This document shows positions 6,149 through 7,848 of a DNA stretch of 7,848 nucleotides, piece after piece (positions within the stretch are counted from its first letter, which is position 1; every line of letters starts with the position of its first letter). A program made the position numbers and the translations under genes. The notes under the pieces were generated by a model, which worked only from the letters and a program-made list of their open reading frames with translations, did not search any database and was not told where the DNA came from. Origin of the DNA: Candidatus Zhuqueibacterota bacterium 4572_119 (GTDB lineage Bacteria > Zhuqueibacterota > Zhuqueibacteria > Thermofontimicrobiales > Thermofontimicrobiaceae); NCBI GenBank assembly GCA_002084535.1, contig NBLI01000169.1, positions 1-7,848 on the forward strand. The letters are read 5' to 3'.

Positions 6149-7096
6149 ATGAAAAATAAAATTGCTGTAATCGCTATTGGCGGAAATTCACTAATCAAAG
6201 ACAAACAGCATCAAACTGTTCGCGATCAATATATCGCGGCTAAAGAAACATGTGAGCACATTGTTTCCATGATAAAGGACGGCTGGAATATCGCCATTGG
6301 ACATGGAAACGGACCCCAGGTTGGTTTTATCCTGCGCCGCTCAGAATTGGCTGCTCACGAATTACACGAGGTGCCTTTAGATGCCTGCGGTGCTGACAGC
6401 CAGGGAGCAATTGGCTATGCTTTGCAGCAGAATCTTCACAACGAATTTAAGCGTCTGGGTATAAAGCGGAATGCCGCTACGGTTGTAACTCAAGTGGAAG
6501 TAGCAGCGGACGATCCTGCACTACTTGCTCCATCCAAACCCATTGGCAGTTTCATGGAAGAAGATCAGGCAAAAACTAAAATGGAGCAAAATGGCTGGGA
6601 TATGGTTGAAGACGCAGGCCGCGGTTGGCGTCGCGTTGTGGCGTCACCGAAGCCCATACGGATTGTGGAAGAAGCAGCAGTTAAAGAGCTATTGGCAGCC
6701 GGAATTGTTGTCATCACAGTTGGTGGAGGCGGCATTCCGGTAGTCGCTGATGAAAATGGTTTTTTAAAAGGAATCCCCGCGGTCATAGATAAGGACTTTG
6801 CCTCTTCCCTGCTGGCAACCAACATTGGCGCGGAATTATTTATCATCAGCACTTCTGTTGAAAAAGTCGCCTTAAATTTTGGGAAATCCAATCAAACATG
6901 GCTTGATCAAGTCACATTAAAAGAGATAAAAAATTATCTAAAAGAAGGAATTCACTTTGCCAAAGGCAGCATGGCGCCTAAAATTCAGGCAGCTATTGAG
7001 TTCTTGGAGAACGGTGGAAAAAAAGTGCTCATTACCAATCCGGATAACATCGAAAAAGCCATGGCTGGAGAAACCGGCACGCACATTACAATATAA
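6149..7096 (+). CDS. arcC: Carbamate kinase
   Basis: This 315-aa protein matches carbamate kinase throughout and has the usual length. It carries the glycine-rich AIGGNSLI (9-16), GHGNGPQVG (51-59), SKPIGSF (129-135), RRVVASPKPI (161-170), VGGGGIPV (191-198), the nucleotide-site IDKDFASSLLA (213-223), STSVEKVALNFG (234-245) and GSMAPKIQAAIEFL (273-286). It converts carbamoyl phosphate and ADP to ATP and carbamate, which decomposes to ammonia and CO2. GAGGGA at 6138-6143 lies five bases before the ATG, and only 12 bases separate it from the upstream ygeW-type gene, so the two are surely cotranscribed. No arginine-deiminase genes adjoin it; the partner enzymes are the two carbamoyltransferases. 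It corresponds in role to yqeA of the E. coli cluster. Fermentative ATP gain from ureides is the inferred purpose. Confidence 0.95.
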   Translation: MKNKIAVIAIGGNSLIKDKQHQTVRDQYIAAKETCEHIVSMIKDGWNIAIGHGNGPQVGFILRRSELAAHELHEVPLDACGADSQGAIGYALQQNLHNEFKRLGIKRNAATVVTQVEVAADDPALLAPSKPIGSFMEEDQAKTKMEQNGWDMVEDAGRGWRRVVASPKPIRIVEEAAVKELLAAGIVVITVGGGGIPVVADENGFLKGIPAVIDKDFASSLLATNIGAELFIISTSVEKVALNFGKSNQTWLDQVTLKEIKNYLKEGIHFAKGSMAPKIQAAIEFLENGGKKVLITNPDNIEKAMAGETGTHITI

Positions 7097-7126
7097 ATTT
7101 TAATTTCGACAAAGGTAAAGAATTTT

Positions 7127-7848
7127 ATGGATAATGTTTTGAACCTCAAATGTCTCATTTGTGGAAAAGAATATCAACCAGATGAAATTGATTATATTTG
7201 CCCGGACCACGGCGATGAAGGAATAGTTGACGTTCAATATGATTATGAACAGATAAGCAAACATCTTTCCAAAGATAAATTGGCAAATTCCAAAAATGGC
7301 ACAATCTGGCGCTACAAACCGCTGTTGCCTGTGAAACCGGATACAGAAGTCCCACCGCTGACAGTGGGCTGGACGCCACTTTACCGGGCTGACCGATTAG
7401 CAGAAAATTTGGGCTTGAAACATCTTTGGATTAAAGATGATGGTCGTCTGCCCACGGCTTCTTTTAAAGATAGAGCCAGTGCCATCGCTGTTGTAAAAGC
7501 CCGGGAAAAAGGCGCGAAAATAATCACCACTGCCAGCACCGGAAACGCGGCTGCCGCATTGAGCGGATTATGTGCCAGTATCAATCAACCCAATGTTATC
7601 TTTGTACCTGAAAGCGCTCCCCAGGCTAAAATCGCGCAGCTATTGGTATTCGGGTCAAAGGTGATTCTTGTTCAGGGAAGCTATGATGACGCGTTTGAAC
7701 TCTGCGTGCAAGCGGCAAATGAATACGGCTGGTATAACCGCAATACAGGTTACAATCCATATATGAGCGAGGGTAAAAAAACAGCCAGTTATGAAATCTG
7801 CGAACAGCTAAGTTGGGAAGCTCCCGACCGTATTTTTGTGAGTGTCGG
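7127..7848 (+). CDS. Threonine synthase-like PLP enzyme with zinc ribbon (partial, runs off window)
   Basis: This is the first 240 codons of a fold-type II pyridoxal-phosphate enzyme of the threonine synthase group, cut by the right edge. An N-terminal zinc-ribbon-like segment has Cys9, Cys12, Cys25 and His28 (CLIC..CPDHG). The catalytic domain shows GWTPLYRADRLA (81-92), PTASFKDRAS (109-118) with Lys114 as the PLP Schiff-base lysine, TTASTGNAAAA (134-144) for the phosphate and substrate loop, VPESAPQAKIAQL (160-172) and GYNPYMSEGKKT (208-219, ThrC NP..EGQKT). AAAGG at 7111-7115 is a moderate ribosome binding site for the ATG; an upstream start is blocked by the carbamate kinase end 30 bases before. 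No hom or thrB gene adjoins it, so threonine synthesis is doubtful. In this cluster it may replace the diaminopropionate ammonia-lyase YgeX (inference). Confidence 0.85.
   Translation, partial: MDNVLNLKCLICGKEYQPDEIDYICPDHGDEGIVDVQYDYEQISKHLSKDKLANSKNGTIWRYKPLLPVKPDTEVPPLTVGWTPLYRADRLAENLGLKHLWIKDDGRLPTASFKDRASAIAVVKAREKGAKIITTASTGNAAAALSGLCASINQPNVIFVPESAPQAKIAQLLVFGSKVILVQGSYDDAFELCVQAANEYGWYNRNTGYNPYMSEGKKTASYEICEQLSWEAPDRIFVSV

Overview
This window holds part of an anaerobic purine/ureide catabolism locus of the E. coli xdhD-ssnA-ygeW-yqeA type. The organism looks like an uncultured anaerobic bacterium: base composition is moderately AT-rich, Shine-Dalgarno sites are good, and the intergenic regions hold degenerate 'ACAGGATT', 'ACCACAGATT' and 'CACAAA..TTCGT' type repeats that I associate from memory with genomes of Calditrichota/KSB1, Bacteroidota and similar lineages. 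That placement is weak.

Layout. 1-292 has no convincing gene but carries a degenerate inverted repeat. 293-2367 (minus) is the molybdopterin-binding subunit of a xanthine-dehydrogenase family enzyme. It is broken: an in-frame gap removes the GGGFGGKE region, and a second lesion shifts the frame and splits the gene in two. 2368-2733 is a divergent promoter region. 2734-3872 (plus) is an SsnA-family amidohydrolase, also broken, by a deletion of roughly 60 codons that changes frame. 3873-4093 is intergenic, with repeat-like sequence and a -10 box. Then come apparently intact genes on the plus strand: an aspartate-carbamoyltransferase-like protein (4094-5047), a knotted YgeW-type carbamoyltransferase (5159-6136), a carbamate kinase (6149-7096), and a zinc-ribbon, threonine-synthase-like PLP enzyme that runs off the right edge (7127-7848).

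How the genes fit together. The XDH-type enzyme and SsnA would act early, on the purine ring. The two carbamoyltransferases can run in the catabolic direction, phosphorolysing ureido (carbamoyl-amino) intermediates to carbamoyl phosphate. Carbamate kinase would turn that into ATP, ammonia and CO2. The PLP enzyme could act on the released amino acid, taking the place of the diaminopropionate ammonia-lyase YgeX of the E. coli cluster.

The most notable points are (i) three separate deletions confined to the two divergent ring-processing genes while the ATP-yielding genes are intact, and (ii) two different carbamoyltransferases in tandem, one with the ATCase fold but altered aspartate-binding residues. 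The first could be real gene decay or an assembly artefact; the sequence alone cannot tell.
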